This document shows, piece by piece, positions 44,139 to 53,996 of a stretch of 64,000 bases of DNA (positions are counted from its first letter, which is position 1; each line of letters starts with the position of its first letter). The position numbers and the translations under genes were made by a program. Origin of the DNA: Actinoplanes lutulentus (GTDB taxonomy: Bacteria > Actinomycetota > Actinomycetes > Mycobacteriales > Micromonosporaceae); the NCBI RefSeq assembly GCF_003259845.1, contig NZ_QLMJ01000005.1:372001-436000 (forward strand), given 5' to 3'. The notes beneath the pieces are model-generated. The model saw only the letters and a list, made by a program, of their open reading frames with translations. It was not told the DNA's origin and ran no database searches.

Positions 44139-46652
44139 TTAGCGGGAGCGGGGGTTCAGGCGGCGGGTCGGGGTTGCCGTCGTCGGGTCCTCGGGCCAGG
44201 GGTGGCGGGGGTATCGGCCTCGGAGCTCCGCCCGCACCTGCGGATAGCCCTGTACCCAGAACGACGCCAGGTCGCGGGTCACCGCTACCGGGCGGCCGGC
44301 CGGGGAGAGCAGATGCAGTAGCACCGGGATCCGGCCTTCGGCCAGCCTGGGTGCCGAACGCCAGCCGAACGCCTCCTGGACCTTCACGGCCAGCACCGGC
44401 GCGGCCGGGTCCGCGTAGTCCACGCGCACGTTCGACCCGCTCGGCACCGGCAGGCGTTCCGGGGCTACCTCGTCGAGGCGGCCCGCCACCGACCAGGGCA
44501 GCAGGCGGCGCAGGCCGTGTGCCACGTCGACCTTCGTCAGGTCGGCGCGGCGGCGTGCGGTGCGCAGGTCGAGCCAGTCGGCCGCCGATGCGAGCAGGGC
44601 AGAATCGGACACGTCGGGCCAGGGTGACCCGAGGGCCGCGTGGGCGAACGCCAGCCGTTCGCGGAGCTCGGACGCGGTCCGGGTCCAGGTCAGCAGGCTC
44701 AGGCCCTCGTCGCGCAGGCCGGTGAGCAGGGCTTCCTGGAGCAGTTCCGGGTCGGGGCGGGTGATCCGTACGCTGGTCAGGGTTATCGCGCCGAGCCTTC
44801 GCACCTGCCGGGCGACCACGTCGCCGTCGATCCAGCCGATCTCGGTGGCGTCGGTGAGCAGGGTGGCGGCCACCTCCCGCGCGGTGGCTTCGTCCAGGGG
44901 CGCGGCGCTGCGGATTCTCGCGGTGCGGGATCCGGCCGCGCGCTCCGCGCCGGCCACGGCCAGCCAGGGTGCGCCCATCAGCGAGCTGCCGCCGCTCAGC
45001 TCCGCGGCGGTTCCGCCCACCATGAGGTACGCGGAACCGCCCGGTTCGCGAGCTTTAGCCACCCGTTCCGGAAAGGCGAGCCCGACGATCAGTCCGGCCG
45101 CGAGGTCGTCCGGGATCCGGGTGTCTGCCATGCCATTGGAAGCGGGGGTTGTGGAGCTTGACCGGGTCAGGGTTGCCGTCAATCTCCGTACCTCGGCCTG
45201 GAAGGGTGGGTCGTTCGCGGCGCGCGCGCGGCGCCAGAGGGTGACCACGTCGTCGCCGGCGGATCTGTCGTCGTCGATGGTTGCGATGATCTCGGCGGCG
45301 CGGCGGGGGCCGACCAGGGTGGAGCCGTCGAGCAGGGCGCGCGCGAGGCGGGGGTGCAGGCCCGCGTCGGACAGGGCGCGGCCACGGAGCGTGACTTTGC
45401 CGTCGTCGCCGATCGCGCCGAGGTCGTGCAGGACGGACGTGGCGGCGCGCAGCGCGCCCTGCGGAGGCTGGTCGGGGAGGGCGAGGCCGGTGCCGTCGGG
45501 GTGGCCCCACAGCGCGAGGTCGAGGGCAAAACCGGTCAGGTCGGCTGCGGCGATTTCGGGTTCGGGCTGGGCCGGCAGGCGGTCGTGCAGCGCTTGGGGC
45601 CAGCAGCGGTAGACGCGGCCAGGCGCTTCACGGCCGGCGCGACCGGCGCGCTGCTCGGCACTCGCGCGGGATACCGGCACCGTGGCCAGGGTGCCCAGGC
45701 CTCGGGAGTGATCCATCCGGGGTACCCGGCTGAGCCCGGCGTCGACGACGGCTCGCACGCCGGGGACGGTGAGGCTGCTCTCGGCGATCGCGGTGGAGAG
45801 GATCACCCGGCGGCCTTGGCCGGGTCGTAGTGCGGCGTCCTGGGCAGAACCGGACTGGCGGCCGTGCAGGGTGATCACTTCGGCGTCGACCCGGAGGCGG
45901 CCGGCCACGATGTCGATCTCGCGGGCGCCGGGGAGGAAGACCAAAATGTCGCCGTCACCCTCGGTGAGCGCGCGGCGGATCGTGGCGGCGACGTGATCGA
46001 GCAGGCGTGGATCGACGCGCACGCCGAGCGGCGGGGCGACCGGGCCGGGCGGCGGCGCCCAGATGACCTCGACCGGATAGGTGCGAGCGTGGGCGGTGAG
46101 TACCGGAGCGGGGTCGCCGAGGACCGCTGCCAGCCGATCAGAATCGGCCGTCGCTGACGTCGCGAGCAGTTGCAGCTCGGGGCGGAGCTCGGCGCGGACC
46201 TCGGCCAGGAACGCGATCGCGAGGTCCGAATCGAGGTGCCGTTCGTGGCACTCGTCGAGCATCACGACGGCGGTGCCGGCCAACTCCGGATCGTGCTGGA
46301 GGCGACGAACCAGCAGACCGGTCGTCACCACCTCGACGACGGTGTCCTTGGAGACCTGACGGTCGCCGCGGACGGCGTAACCCACCCGGCCGCCGACGCG
46401 CTCGCCGATCAGCGACGCCATCCGCCGGGCCGCGGCCCGGGCGGCGACCCGGCGCGGCTCGGCCACGATGATCCGATTCTGCTCCGAGGCGAGAGCCAGG
46501 GGTACGAGTGTGGTCTTGCCCGTTCCCGGCGGAGCGACGAGGACGGCCGCTCCGGCCCGCTGGAGCGTCGCGACCACCTCGGGCAGCACGGGGCGGACCG
46601 GAAGATCGGGGAGCGCTTCGGCGGGTATCAGCACGGGCAAGGTTCCGTTCAT
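44139..46652 (-). CDS. hrpB: ATP-dependent RNA helicase HrpB
   Basis: An 837-residue DEAH-type helicase. Walker A is APPGTGKTT, motif II is LDECHERHLDSD, motif III SATAD, and motif VI SAEQRAGRAGREAPGRVYR; a helicase-associated and the HrpB-specific C-terminal region follow (LPWSVAGRLDEVAPERLPVP, PVLAVKVQEAFGW). Its cellular role is unclear. ATG 46652 gives the usual length; the frame continues to 47048 but would overlap the divergent OHCU decarboxylase gene. Confidence 0.92.
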   Translation of the reverse strand: MNGTLPVLIPAEALPDLPVRPVLPEVVATLQRAGAAVLVAPPGTGKTTLVPLALASEQNRIIVAEPRRVAARAAARRMASLIGERVGGRVGYAVRGDRQVSKDTVVEVVTTGLLVRRLQHDPELAGTAVVMLDECHERHLDSDLAIAFLAEVRAELRPELQLLATSATADSDRLAAVLGDPAPVLTAHARTYPVEVIWAPPPGPVAPPLGVRVDPRLLDHVAATIRRALTEGDGDILVFLPGAREIDIVAGRLRVDAEVITLHGRQSGSAQDAALRPGQGRRVILSTAIAESSLTVPGVRAVVDAGLSRVPRMDHSRGLGTLATVPVSRASAEQRAGRAGREAPGRVYRCWPQALHDRLPAQPEPEIAAADLTGFALDLALWGHPDGTGLALPDQPPQGALRAATSVLHDLGAIGDDGKVTLRGRALSDAGLHPRLARALLDGSTLVGPRRAAEIIATIDDDRSAGDDVVTLWRRARAANDPPFQAEVRRLTATLTRSSSTTPASNGMADTRIPDDLAAGLIVGLAFPERVAKAREPGGSAYLMVGGTAAELSGGSSLMGAPWLAVAGAERAAGSRTARIRSAAPLDEATAREVAATLLTDATEIGWIDGDVVARQVRRLGAITLTSVRITRPDPELLQEALLTGLRDEGLSLLTWTRTASELRERLAFAHAALGSPWPDVSDSALLASAADWLDLRTARRRADLTKVDVAHGLRRLLPWSVAGRLDEVAPERLPVPSGSNVRVDYADPAAPVLAVKVQEAFGWRSAPRLAEGRIPVLLHLLSPAGRPVAVTRDLASFWVQGYPQVRAELRGRYPRHPWPEDPTTATPTRRLNPRSR

Positions 46653-46746
46653 GTTTCGTGGCAATGTGTCTGTTAATTCTTGCGTCTGCCTATCCAATCG
46701 GCGGACGCTGCCTGCTTGACTGATCAACATTGACGAGGGGGTGACG

Positions 46747-47235
46747 GTGGAGAGCTTCAACGCGTTACCTGCTGAGCGTCTCAAGAGTGAGTTGCTCGCC
46801 TGTTTGGCGGCGCCGGCCTGGGGAGCTGAGGTCGCCGCCAAGCGACCGTACCGTGACCGTGCCGAGCTGTTCGCCGCCGCGGATGCCGCGGCTGCCGGGC
46901 TGAGCTGGGACGATGTGCTTCTCGGGCTGTCCGCGCACCCGAGGATCGGCGAGCGTGCCGCCGGGGCGTCGAAAGAGGCGGCCTGGTCGAGGGCCGAGCA
47001 GTCGGCTGCCGCTGCCTCTACGGATAAGTCGGAACTTATTGAAGCCAATCGGCTTTATGAGGATAAGTTCGGGTACGTGTTTTTGATCTTCGCGAGTGGC
47101 CGCAGCCAGGCCGAGATCCTGGCGGCGGCTCGGGAGCGGCTCGGCAACGATCCGCTCGCTGAGCGGGCCGTGGTCCAGGGTGAACTGCGCAAGATCGCGC
47201 TGCTCCGGCTGGAGCGGGTGCTTGATGCCCTCTGA
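46747..47235 (+). CDS. uraD: OHCU decarboxylase (urate pathway)
   Basis: Decarboxylates 2-oxo-4-hydroxy-4-carboxy-5-ureidoimidazoline to S-allantoin. The 162 residues carry the catalytic HPRIGERA and the family C-terminal EDKFGYVFLIFASGRSQAE. GTG 46747 lies seven bases after GAGGGG; GTG 46741 abuts it. The gene opens a four-gene operon and overlaps uraH by 11 bases. Confidence 0.93.
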   Translation: MESFNALPAERLKSELLACLAAPAWGAEVAAKRPYRDRAELFAAADAAAAGLSWDDVLLGLSAHPRIGERAAGASKEAAWSRAEQSAAAASTDKSELIEANRLYEDKFGYVFLIFASGRSQAEILAAARERLGNDPLAERAVVQGELRKIALLRLERVLDAL

Positions 47236-47587
47236 CGACGGCACGGCCGCCGAGTTCCACGCCCGGATCTCGACACACATCCTGGACACCGTCACCGGTG
47301 ACCCGGCCCGCGACGTATACGTCCGGCTGGAACGCCGCGACTCCGAGGGCTGGCAGACCGTGGCCGAGGGGCGCACCGACGGCGACGGCCGGTTCCGTTT
47401 CCAGGTCCCGGTCCGCGACTGGCAGGCCGGTGGTTACCGCCTCTTCTTCTACGTGGAGCCTTATCTCGGCGCGGACAGCTTCTTCCCGGAGATCACCGTC
47501 GCTTTCCACGTCCACGACCCGGACCGTCACTACCACGTGCCGCTGCTGCTCAGCCGGTACGGCTACACCACATATCGAGGGAGTTAG
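47225..47587 (+). CDS. uraH: 5-hydroxyisourate hydrolase (transthyretin-like)
   Basis: Hydrolyses 5-hydroxyisourate, the product of urate oxidase, to OHCU. The 121-residue protein shows the family signature ISTHILDTVTGDPARDVYV, RFRFQVPV, FFPEITVAFHV and the diagnostic C-terminal YRGS. ATG 47225 lies inside uraD, so the two are translationally coupled. Confidence 0.94.
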   Translation: MPSDDGTAAEFHARISTHILDTVTGDPARDVYVRLERRDSEGWQTVAEGRTDGDGRFRFQVPVRDWQAGGYRLFFYVEPYLGADSFFPEITVAFHVHDPDRHYHVPLLLSRYGYTTYRGS

Positions 47588-47591
47588 ACCG

Positions 47592-48452
47592 TTGGCGATC
47601 GTGCTCGGACCCAACCGATACGGCAAAGCGGAGACCCGGCTCGTCCGGGTTTTCCGCAACGGTGACACCCACGGCCTGGTCGACCTCAACGTCAGCGTCG
47701 CCCTCTCCGGCGACCTGGAGGCGACCCACGCCACCGGCGACAACTCCGGGGTTCTTCCGACGGACACGATGAAGAACACCGTGTACGCCTTCGCGAAGGA
47801 GCACGGAGTCGGTGAGCCGGAGGAGTTCGCGCTCCTGCTGGCCCGGCACTTCGTGGAGAGCCAGCCACAGGTGCACGGCGCCAAGGTGTCGATCGAGTCG
47901 TACGCGTGGGACCGGCTGGGGCCGCACTCTTTCTCGAAGCGTGGCGATTACACGCGGACGGCCGTGGTGAACGTCAGTGACGCCGGCACCCAGGTGGTTT
48001 CCGGGGTCATCGGGCTGACGCTGCTGAACTCGACGGCGTCGGAGTTCCACGGGTTCCCCCGGGACAAGTACACGACGCTGCCGGAGGCGACCGACCGGAT
48101 CCTCGCCACGGCGGTGGATGCCCGGTGGCGGCACGCCGGTTTGTCGGCGGACTGGGCTGCCTCATTCGGCGGGGCACTGGACGCGCTCAAAAGCGGATTT
48201 GTCGGTACCTATAGCTATTCACTGCAGCAAACGCTGATGGCGATGGGCACCAGCGTGCTGACCGAACGGGAGGAGATCGCCGAGGTGCGGCTGGCGCTGC
48301 CCAACAAGCACCACTACCTCGTCGATCTGTCGCCGTTCGACCTGACGAACGAGAACGAGGTGTTCATCGCGGGCGATCGGCCCTATGGGCTGATCGAGGG
48401 CTCGGTCGTGCGGGATGACGCGCCGGCGGCGACGACGGAGTGGTGGCTGTGA
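47592..48452 (+). CDS. uaZ: Urate oxidase (cofactor-independent)
   Basis: Oxidises urate to 5-hydroxyisourate with O2. The 286 residues include NRYGKAETRLVRV (catalytic Lys), LPTDTMKNTVYAFAKEH (catalytic Thr), SFSKRGDYTRTAVV, and HGFPRDKYTTLPEATDRI. It starts at TTG 47592 with GGGAG eight bases upstream, four bases after the uraH stop. The last codons overlap the GTG of the deaminase gene. Confidence 0.94.
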   Translation: MAIVLGPNRYGKAETRLVRVFRNGDTHGLVDLNVSVALSGDLEATHATGDNSGVLPTDTMKNTVYAFAKEHGVGEPEEFALLLARHFVESQPQVHGAKVSIESYAWDRLGPHSFSKRGDYTRTAVVNVSDAGTQVVSGVIGLTLLNSTASEFHGFPRDKYTTLPEATDRILATAVDARWRHAGLSADWAASFGGALDALKSGFVGTYSYSLQQTLMAMGTSVLTEREEIAEVRLALPNKHHYLVDLSPFDLTNENEVFIAGDRPYGLIEGSVVRDDAPAATTEWWL

Positions 48453-49822
48453 TCATCATTGAGAACGTCGCGGTGGCGACGGTCGACGGCGCGGGGACCG
48501 AGTACGCGGACGGTCACGTCGTCATCAGTGAGGACGGCCGGATCACGGCCGTCGGCGCGGGGCGCTATGGCGACATTTACGACAAATCCGAAAAGTCGGG
48601 GCAAGACGCTCTGCGGGTTGTCGACGGCACCGGCTGTCTCGTCACCCCGGGGCTGGTGAACTCCCATCACCACCTCTACCAGTGGGCGACCCGCGGCCTC
48701 GCGCTCGACGAGACCCTCTTCGGCTGGCTCACCACGCTCTACCCGGTCTGGGGCCGGCTCGACGCCGACGTGGTCGGCGCGGCGGCCGGCGCCGGTCTCG
48801 GCTGGCTCGCGCTCTCCGGCTGCACCACCTCGATGGACCACCACTACGTCTTCCCGCGGGAGGGCGGCGACGTCCTGGAGGCCGAGATCCTGGCGGCCCG
48901 TCGCGTCGGGCTCCGGTTCCACCCGACCCGCGGCTCGATGGACCTGAGCCAGAAGGACGGCGGCCTTCCGCCGGACAACGTGGTCGAGGAGACCGACGAG
49001 GCCCTCGCCGCCACCGAGGCCGCGATCGACCGCTGGCACGACCCGTCGCCGGACTCGATGCTGCAGATCGCAGTGGCGCCGTGCTCGCCGTTCTCGGTCA
49101 CCACCCGTCTCATGGAGGAGGCGGCGGTGCTGGCGCGGCGCAAGGGCGTACGGCTGCACACCCACCTCGCCGAGACCGACGACGAGGAGGCGTTCTGCCA
49201 GGACCGCTTCGGCTGCACCCCGACGGAGTACGCCGAACGCGTCGGCTGGCTCGGTGATGACGTCTGGCTGGCCCACGGCGTGCACTTCGACGACTCGGCG
49301 ATCAAGAAACTGGGCGCTACCGGTACCGGGATCGCACATTGCCCGAGCTCCAATGCTCGGCTGGGTGCGGGGTCGGCGCGCGTACGGGAGCTGCTCGACC
49401 ACCGCGTACCCGTCGGCCTAGGTGTGGACGGCGCCGCGTCGCAGGAGTCCTCGCGTCTGTCCGACGAGTTGAAGCAGGCGCTCTACACGGCCCGGCAGCG
49501 CGGCGGCCCGCAGTCGATGACCGCCCGCGAGACGTTGCGGATGGGCACGATGGGCGGCGCGCAGTGCCTGGGCCGGCAGAACGACATCGGCTCGATCGAG
49601 GTCGGCAAGCTGGCCGACCTGGTGCTGTGGCGCCTTGACGGCCTGGGCCACGAGGGCATCGACGACAAGGTGGCGGCGCTGGTCTTCGGCCCGCCGGCGC
49701 CGGTCGAACTGGCCCTGGTCGGTGGCAAGCCGGTGGTGGAACGGGGTGAGCTCGTCAACGTGGACGAGGAGACCCTGACCCGGGAGGCGCGGCGGGTGCA
49801 TCGTAAGCTGCTGCCGGGTTAA
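48449..49822 (+). CDS. 8-oxoguanine deaminase-type amidohydrolase
   Basis: A 457-residue metal-dependent hydrolase of the guanine/8-oxoguanine deaminase group, which makes xanthine or urate. Metal ligands are NSHHHLYQW, LHTHLAETDDEE, WLAHGVHFD and GVDGAAS. 8-Oxoguanine deaminase yields urate directly, which fits its place right after urate oxidase. GTG 48449 makes a GTGA overlap with that gene and has GGAG upstream. A perfect palindrome starts on its stop codon. Confidence 0.86.
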   Translation: MIIIENVAVATVDGAGTEYADGHVVISEDGRITAVGAGRYGDIYDKSEKSGQDALRVVDGTGCLVTPGLVNSHHHLYQWATRGLALDETLFGWLTTLYPVWGRLDADVVGAAAGAGLGWLALSGCTTSMDHHYVFPREGGDVLEAEILAARRVGLRFHPTRGSMDLSQKDGGLPPDNVVEETDEALAATEAAIDRWHDPSPDSMLQIAVAPCSPFSVTTRLMEEAAVLARRKGVRLHTHLAETDDEEAFCQDRFGCTPTEYAERVGWLGDDVWLAHGVHFDDSAIKKLGATGTGIAHCPSSNARLGAGSARVRELLDHRVPVGLGVDGAASQESSRLSDELKQALYTARQRGGPQSMTARETLRMGTMGGAQCLGRQNDIGSIEVGKLADLVLWRLDGLGHEGIDDKVAALVFGPPAPVELALVGGKPVVERGELVNVDEETLTREARRVHRKLLPG

Positions 49823-49838
49823 CGGTATACCGTTAACC
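49817..49838. promoter_or_regulatory. Perfect 22-bp palindrome, candidate operator
   Basis: A perfect palindrome whose left half is GGTTAACGGTA overlaps the stop of the deaminase gene and lies 94 bases before the malate synthase start. It has no loop, so it reads as a dimeric protein site. The core GGTATACC resembles GntR-family operators. No regulator gene is adjacent. Confidence 0.65.
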
Positions 49839-49932
49839 GTCGCATGATCCCGGTGCCCGTGCGGAACCATGAGCGTGAATAATGCTCGACTACGGTACGG
49901 GGGAGTAACCACACCGAGAGGAACCGTCAACG

Positions 49933-51480
49933 ATGACCGAGATCCTGTCCGACGAGGCCGTGGCGTTCGTCGCCGACCTGAACCGGCGATTCCGGCCTCG
50001 CCGCAACGAGCTTCTTGAGGCTCGCGCCACCCGCCGCGCGGAGATCGCGGCCGGCGCCAGCCTCGGCTTCCTCGCGGAGACGGCGGACATCCGTGCCGCC
50101 GAGTGGACCGCCCCGCCGGCACCGGCCGACCTCCAGGACCGGCGCGTCGAGATCACCGGCCCGACCGAGCGCAAGATGACGATCAACGCGCTCAACTCGG
50201 GTGCCAAGGTGTGGCTCGCCGACCTGGAGGACGCGAACACGCCGCACTGGTCGAACGTGGTCGACGGCCAGCAGAACCTGTACGACGCGATTCGTCGGAC
50301 TATTTCGCTGGAAACCGAGAAGAAGACCTACGAACTCGGCGATGGTCCCTACCCCACCATCGTGATGCGCCCGCGCGGCTGGCACCTCGACGAGCGGCAC
50401 CTGCCGGTCGACGACGAGCCGGCCGTCGGCGCACTCGTCGACTTCGGCCTCTACTTCTTCCACAACGCCGCTGAGCTGCTCTCCCGTGGCAGCGGGCCGT
50501 ACTTCTACCTGCCGAAGATGGAGTCGCACAAAGAGGCCGCCCTCTGGAACGACGTCTTCACCTACGCCCAGGAGAAGCTCGGCATCCCGGTCGGGACCAT
50601 CCGCGCCACCGTGCTGATCGAGACGATCCCGGCCGCGTTCGAGATGGAGGAGATTCTGTACGCGCTCCGGCCGCACATCTCCGGCCTGAACGCGGGTCGC
50701 TGGGACTACCTGTTCAGCATCATCAAGTACTTCCGGGACAACCCGAACATGATCCTGCCGGACCGGGCTGCCGTGACGATGACGGCGCCGTTCATGCGCG
50801 CGTACTCCGAACTGCTCGTCTCCACCTGCCACCGCCGTGGCGCGTTCGCGATGGGCGGCATGGCCGCGTTCATCCCGAGCCGCCGCGACCCGGAGGTCAA
50901 CAAGGTGGCGCTCACCAAGGTCCGCGAGGACAAGGAGCGCGAGGCCGGCGACGGTTTCGACGGCTCCTGGGTGGCCCACCCCGACCTCGTGCCGGTCTGC
51001 GCGGAGATCTTCGACCGGGTGCTCGGCGACAAGCCGAACCAGCTGGACAAGCAGCGCCCGGACGTGGCCGTTTCCGCGCACGACCTGCTGGGGGTCTCCT
51101 CGCTGAAGGCCTCGGTCACCGCGGCCGGCCTGCGCAACAACGTCAACGTCGCGCTGCAATATCTCGAGGCCTGGCTGCGCGGCAACGGCGCGGTCGGCAT
51201 CCACAACCTGATGGAGGACGCCGCCACCGCTGAGATCTCGCGCTCACAGGTGTGGCAGTGGATCCACAACGGGGTACGCCTCGAGGACGGCACGTTGATC
51301 ACCGCCGAGCTGGTCGGCCGGATCGAGGACGAGGAACTCGCCGCGATCCGCGAGTCGATCGGCGACGAGGCGTGGACGGCGGGCCGCTACGACGACGCTC
51401 GCAAGCTGTTCGAACGGGTCGCCCTGGCCGACGACTTCGCGGACTTCTTGACGAGCGCCGCTTACGACTCGATCGACTGA
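49933..51480 (+). CDS. aceB: Malate synthase
   Basis: Condenses glyoxylate with acetyl-CoA to malate. The 515 residues are of the A-type: [51 protein letters not shown] (catalytic base region), [12 protein letters not shown] and [24 protein letters not shown] precedes the ATG. No isocitrate lyase is near, so the likely glyoxylate source is allantoin breakdown by the neighbours. Confidence 0.96.
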   Translation: MTEILSDEAVAFVADLNRRFRPRRNELLEARATRRAEIAAGASLGFLAETADIRAAEWTAPPAPADLQDRRVEITGPTERKMTINALNSGAKVWLADLEDANTPHWSNVVDGQQNLYDAIRRTISLETEKKTYELGDGPYPTIVMRPRGWHLDERHLPVDDEPAVGALVDFGLYFFHNAAELLSRGSGPYFYLPKMESHKEAALWNDVFTYAQEKLGIPVGTIRATVLIETIPAAFEMEEILYALRPHISGLNAGRWDYLFSIIKYFRDNPNMILPDRAAVTMTAPFMRAYSELLVSTCHRRGAFAMGGMAAFIPSRRDPEVNKVALTKVREDKEREAGDGFDGSWVAHPDLVPVCAEIFDRVLGDKPNQLDKQRPDVAVSAHDLLGVSSLKASVTAAGLRNNVNVALQYLEAWLRGNGAVGIHNLMEDAATAEISRSQVWQWIHNGVRLEDGTLITAELVGRIEDEELAAIRESIGDEAWTAGRYDDARKLFERVALADDFADFLTSAAYDSID

Positions 51481-51498
51481 TTTCGCTAGGGAGAAAAA

Positions 51499-52635
51499 GT
51501 GCGCCTGTCCGATTCTGATTACCAGGAGATCGACGGGCGCCTGGCTGCCCACGACGCGTTCCTCCGGGCTCGTTACCCGGGGGAACGCGCCGGTAGGCAG
51601 CCGATCCACACCGTCTACGTACCCGCCGACAAGCTGTCCGGGTTTGCCGACTGGGGCGCTCAGGCGCTTGCCGCCATGGACGAGCACGACTTCCCGTGGC
51701 CGGATCCGACCATCCGGGCGAAGCTCGAACTGGAACCGATCGAAGACCTCCGCGTCGACTTCGAAGACGGTTACGGCGTGCGCGACGACGCCCAGGAGGA
51801 CGCCGCGGTCAGGCAGGCCGCGCTCCTGCTGGCGAAAGGCCCGAAACCGCCCTTCCTAGGCATCCGGATCAAGTCGTTGGAAGCGGCCACCCGCCACCGC
51901 TCGCTGCGCACCCTCGACCTCTTCCTGGACACCTACCAGGAGCTTTTCACCATCACGCTGCCCAAGGTCAGCGGCACCGACCAGGTCGCCACCATGGTCA
52001 CCCTCTGCGAGAAACTAGAGCGTGGGTACGGGATAAGCGCCGGCTCGCTCACCTTCGAAATCCAGGTCGAGCTGCCGTCCGCCGTCCTGGCCGCCGACGG
52101 CACCGCCACCGTGGCCCGCCTGATCACGGCAGCCGACGGCCGGTGCACGGGGTTGCACTACGGCACCTACGACTACAGCGCGGCAGCCGGAGTGGCGGCG
52201 GCCTATCAGTCGATGGAACACCCGGCCGCCGATTACGCGAAGGCCGTCATGCAGGCAGCGGCCGCCCAGACCGGCGTACGCCTCTCCGACGGCTCCACCA
52301 ACGTCCTCCCGGTCGGCTCGTCCTCGCAGGTCCGATCGGCGTGGGAGCTGCACCACAGGCTGGTCCGGCGTTCGCTGGAGCGGGGTTACTACCAGGGCTG
52401 GGACCTGCACCCGGCCCAGCTGGCCAGCCGTTACGCGGCCACCTACGAGTTCTTCCGCGACGGCCGGGACGTAGCGGTCGAGCGCCTGCACCGCTACCTG
52501 AACCGCCAGGAGAGCGGCATAGCCGACGAGCCGGCCACCGCCCGAGCCCTGGCGGGTTATCTGCTGCGCGGCCTGGACTGCGGAGCCCTGGCAGACGCCG
52601 GCTTCCCCAGATCAGAACTGGCATCCCTGGCCTGA
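51499..52635 (+). CDS. CitE/HpcH-type aldolase-lyase superfamily protein (DUF6986-like)
   Basis: A 378-residue TIM-barrel protein. The metal-binding acid cluster appears as EDLRVDFEDGYG, followed by FLGIRIKS, LPKVSGTDQVATM and FEIQVELPSAVL; a C-terminal helical region ends YEFFRDGRDVAVERL. Relatives cleave or form C-C bonds in 2-hydroxy-acyl-CoA or keto acids. It starts 18 bases after malate synthase (GTG with GGGAGA), so a role in glyoxylate or malyl-CoA metabolism is likely; the reaction is unknown. Confidence 0.8.
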   Translation: MRLSDSDYQEIDGRLAAHDAFLRARYPGERAGRQPIHTVYVPADKLSGFADWGAQALAAMDEHDFPWPDPTIRAKLELEPIEDLRVDFEDGYGVRDDAQEDAAVRQAALLLAKGPKPPFLGIRIKSLEAATRHRSLRTLDLFLDTYQELFTITLPKVSGTDQVATMVTLCEKLERGYGISAGSLTFEIQVELPSAVLAADGTATVARLITAADGRCTGLHYGTYDYSAAAGVAAAYQSMEHPAADYAKAVMQAAAAQTGVRLSDGSTNVLPVGSSSQVRSAWELHHRLVRRSLERGYYQGWDLHPAQLASRYAATYEFFRDGRDVAVERLHRYLNRQESGIADEPATARALAGYLLRGLDCGALADAGFPRSELASLA

Positions 52636-52665
52636 CCGCCCCTCTTTGCGTTCCCTTCCGCCGCA

Positions 52666-52712
52666 GATCTTGTGAGTTTCCGCCGCCACGTCAGCCACAA
52701 ACTCACAAGATC
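52666..52712. repeat. GATCTTGTGAG palindrome, copy 2
   Basis: Perfect 14-bp arms GATCTTGTGAGTTT and AAACTCACAAGATC lie 30 bases after the lyase stop. The arms extend further with mismatches into flanking GCCGC and GGCGGC. Confidence 0.87.
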
Positions 52713-52751
52713 GGCGGCGCTCGGTGGGCTCTTGTATGCGCGTGGCTGGGG

Positions 52752-52792
52752 GCGCACGGTGGCGTTCTGTGCGACCTGATCCACGCTGCGAC
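52752..52792. repeat. GGTGGCGTT-GTGCGACCTGATC dispersed repeat, copy 1
   Basis: About 41 bases matching, with a two-base gap and few changes, the reverse complement of 63312-63354. The cores are CACGGTGGCGTT and TGTGCGACCTGATC. Confidence 0.8.
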
Positions 52793-53243
52793 CTGGCCCA
52801 TTCCCGCGACCGGCCGGAGTTCAGCGCAAGGCCCTCGCCGAACTGTGGACGTGACCACGGCGGGCGCCCTCAGATCGGGGACGCTGTCGGCAGGGCCCTT
52901 GGGTCCTGTCGGGCGGCGTGAGGTCCACGATCCTCGCCTCGTAGCCGACCGGCGTTACTCGGATTGCCACGGAGGGTGAGCGCGAGACAAGGGGTGCTGT
53001 CGTTGCCGTCCGGATCTTGGAGATCCGTGGGTGTTCTGTGCCCCACAGGTCTCCAGGATTCGGTGCTTTCCACCCTTTGTGGTGGCAGCGCGTGACCAGG
53101 GTGCTCGCAGACCACCTGAAATCGACATGCCACGGGCGAAAGCCGAGCACCGGGCGGCGATGAACGCACGCGCAAATGTTTTGCGTGAGCACACCGCCCC
53201 TGGGTGAGAGTTGGTGGGCAGCGGGTCCCCGGCTGTGGCCGAG

Positions 53244-53996
53244 TCAGCCGCGGCGGCGGAGGTAGAGCTGGCGGACTGCCAGGGCGATGGCGCACATGAC
53301 TACGACGATGGTGACGCTGCCGATGACGCGGCTGGAGCCTGGTTCGGCGAACCAGTTCGGTACGAGGCTGATCAGCGCTACCGGGTCGAAGATGATCATT
53401 CCGAAGACGACCACCACGGCGATGGCGAGTGCGCCTACCAGGGCGCTCAGCATCACCAGTTGCGGGTCGCGGCCTTCGGCGGGCTCGGCTTCCGGCTCTT
53501 CCCGGGGCGGGGCGTTGAGATCGATGAGCGGCTCGGCACTGATCTCACCGGTCGTCTCACCATCAAGCTCCACGACCGGCTCGGTCTCTGCGACGGGCTC
53601 GGTCTCTGCGATCGGGGCGGGCTCGTCGACTGGCTGAGGTTCCGGGGCAGCCTCGGATTCAGTCGGCTCTGGCTCGGCCGCAGCGGACGCCTCGGCGGCG
53701 GGCTCTGCGGTCGGCTCACTGTCGGCGGTCGGATCGCTCTCTGTGACCGCGGCGGGCTCTGTGACCGCGGGCTCTGCGGCTGCGGCGGGCTCTGTGGCCG
53801 GCTCCGGGTCCTTCGTGGACTCCGGCTCTACGGCGGCAGCGGCATCGGCCGCCGAGCCGGCGGTGGCTTCCGCTGCGGGCTCTGCCGCCGCCTCTGCTGC
53901 CGACTCCGCTGCGGGCTCGGCCGCCGGCTCGGTGGCCGGCTTCGCTGCCGCAGGTGGGGTCTCTGTTGATTCGATGTTCTTCTCGTTTGGCGCCAC
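53244..53996 (-). CDS. Membrane protein with long Ala/Glu/Pro-rich N-terminal region
   Basis: A 250-residue protein. Residues 1-170 are low complexity, dominated by Ala, Glu, Pro and Thr with near-repeats such as EPAAEPAAESAAEAAAEPAAE and AETEPVAETEP; this is strongly acidic and probably disordered. Two membrane helices follow (LVGALAIAVVVVFGMIIF and SVTIVVVMCAIALAVRQLYL), ending in a basic YLRRRG. GTG 53996 is the start. Function unknown. Confidence 0.72.
   Translation of the reverse strand: MAPNEKNIESTETPPAAAKPATEPAAEPAAESAAEAAAEPAAEATAGSAADAAAAVEPESTKDPEPATEPAAAAEPAVTEPAAVTESDPTADSEPTAEPAAEASAAAEPEPTESEAAPEPQPVDEPAPIAETEPVAETEPVVELDGETTGEISAEPLIDLNAPPREEPEAEPAEGRDPQLVMLSALVGALAIAVVVVFGMIIFDPVALISLVPNWFAEPGSSRVIGSVTIVVVMCAIALAVRQLYLRRRG

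Larger units (their letters stand above)
52636..53243. other. Gene-poor interval with dispersed repeats
   Basis: About 600 bases between the lyase gene and the acidic membrane protein. It contains the GATCTTGTGAG palindrome and a repeat shared with 63312-63403. The rest (52795-53240) shows no supported gene; open frames lack ribosome sites and match nothing recognisable. Confidence 0.65.
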
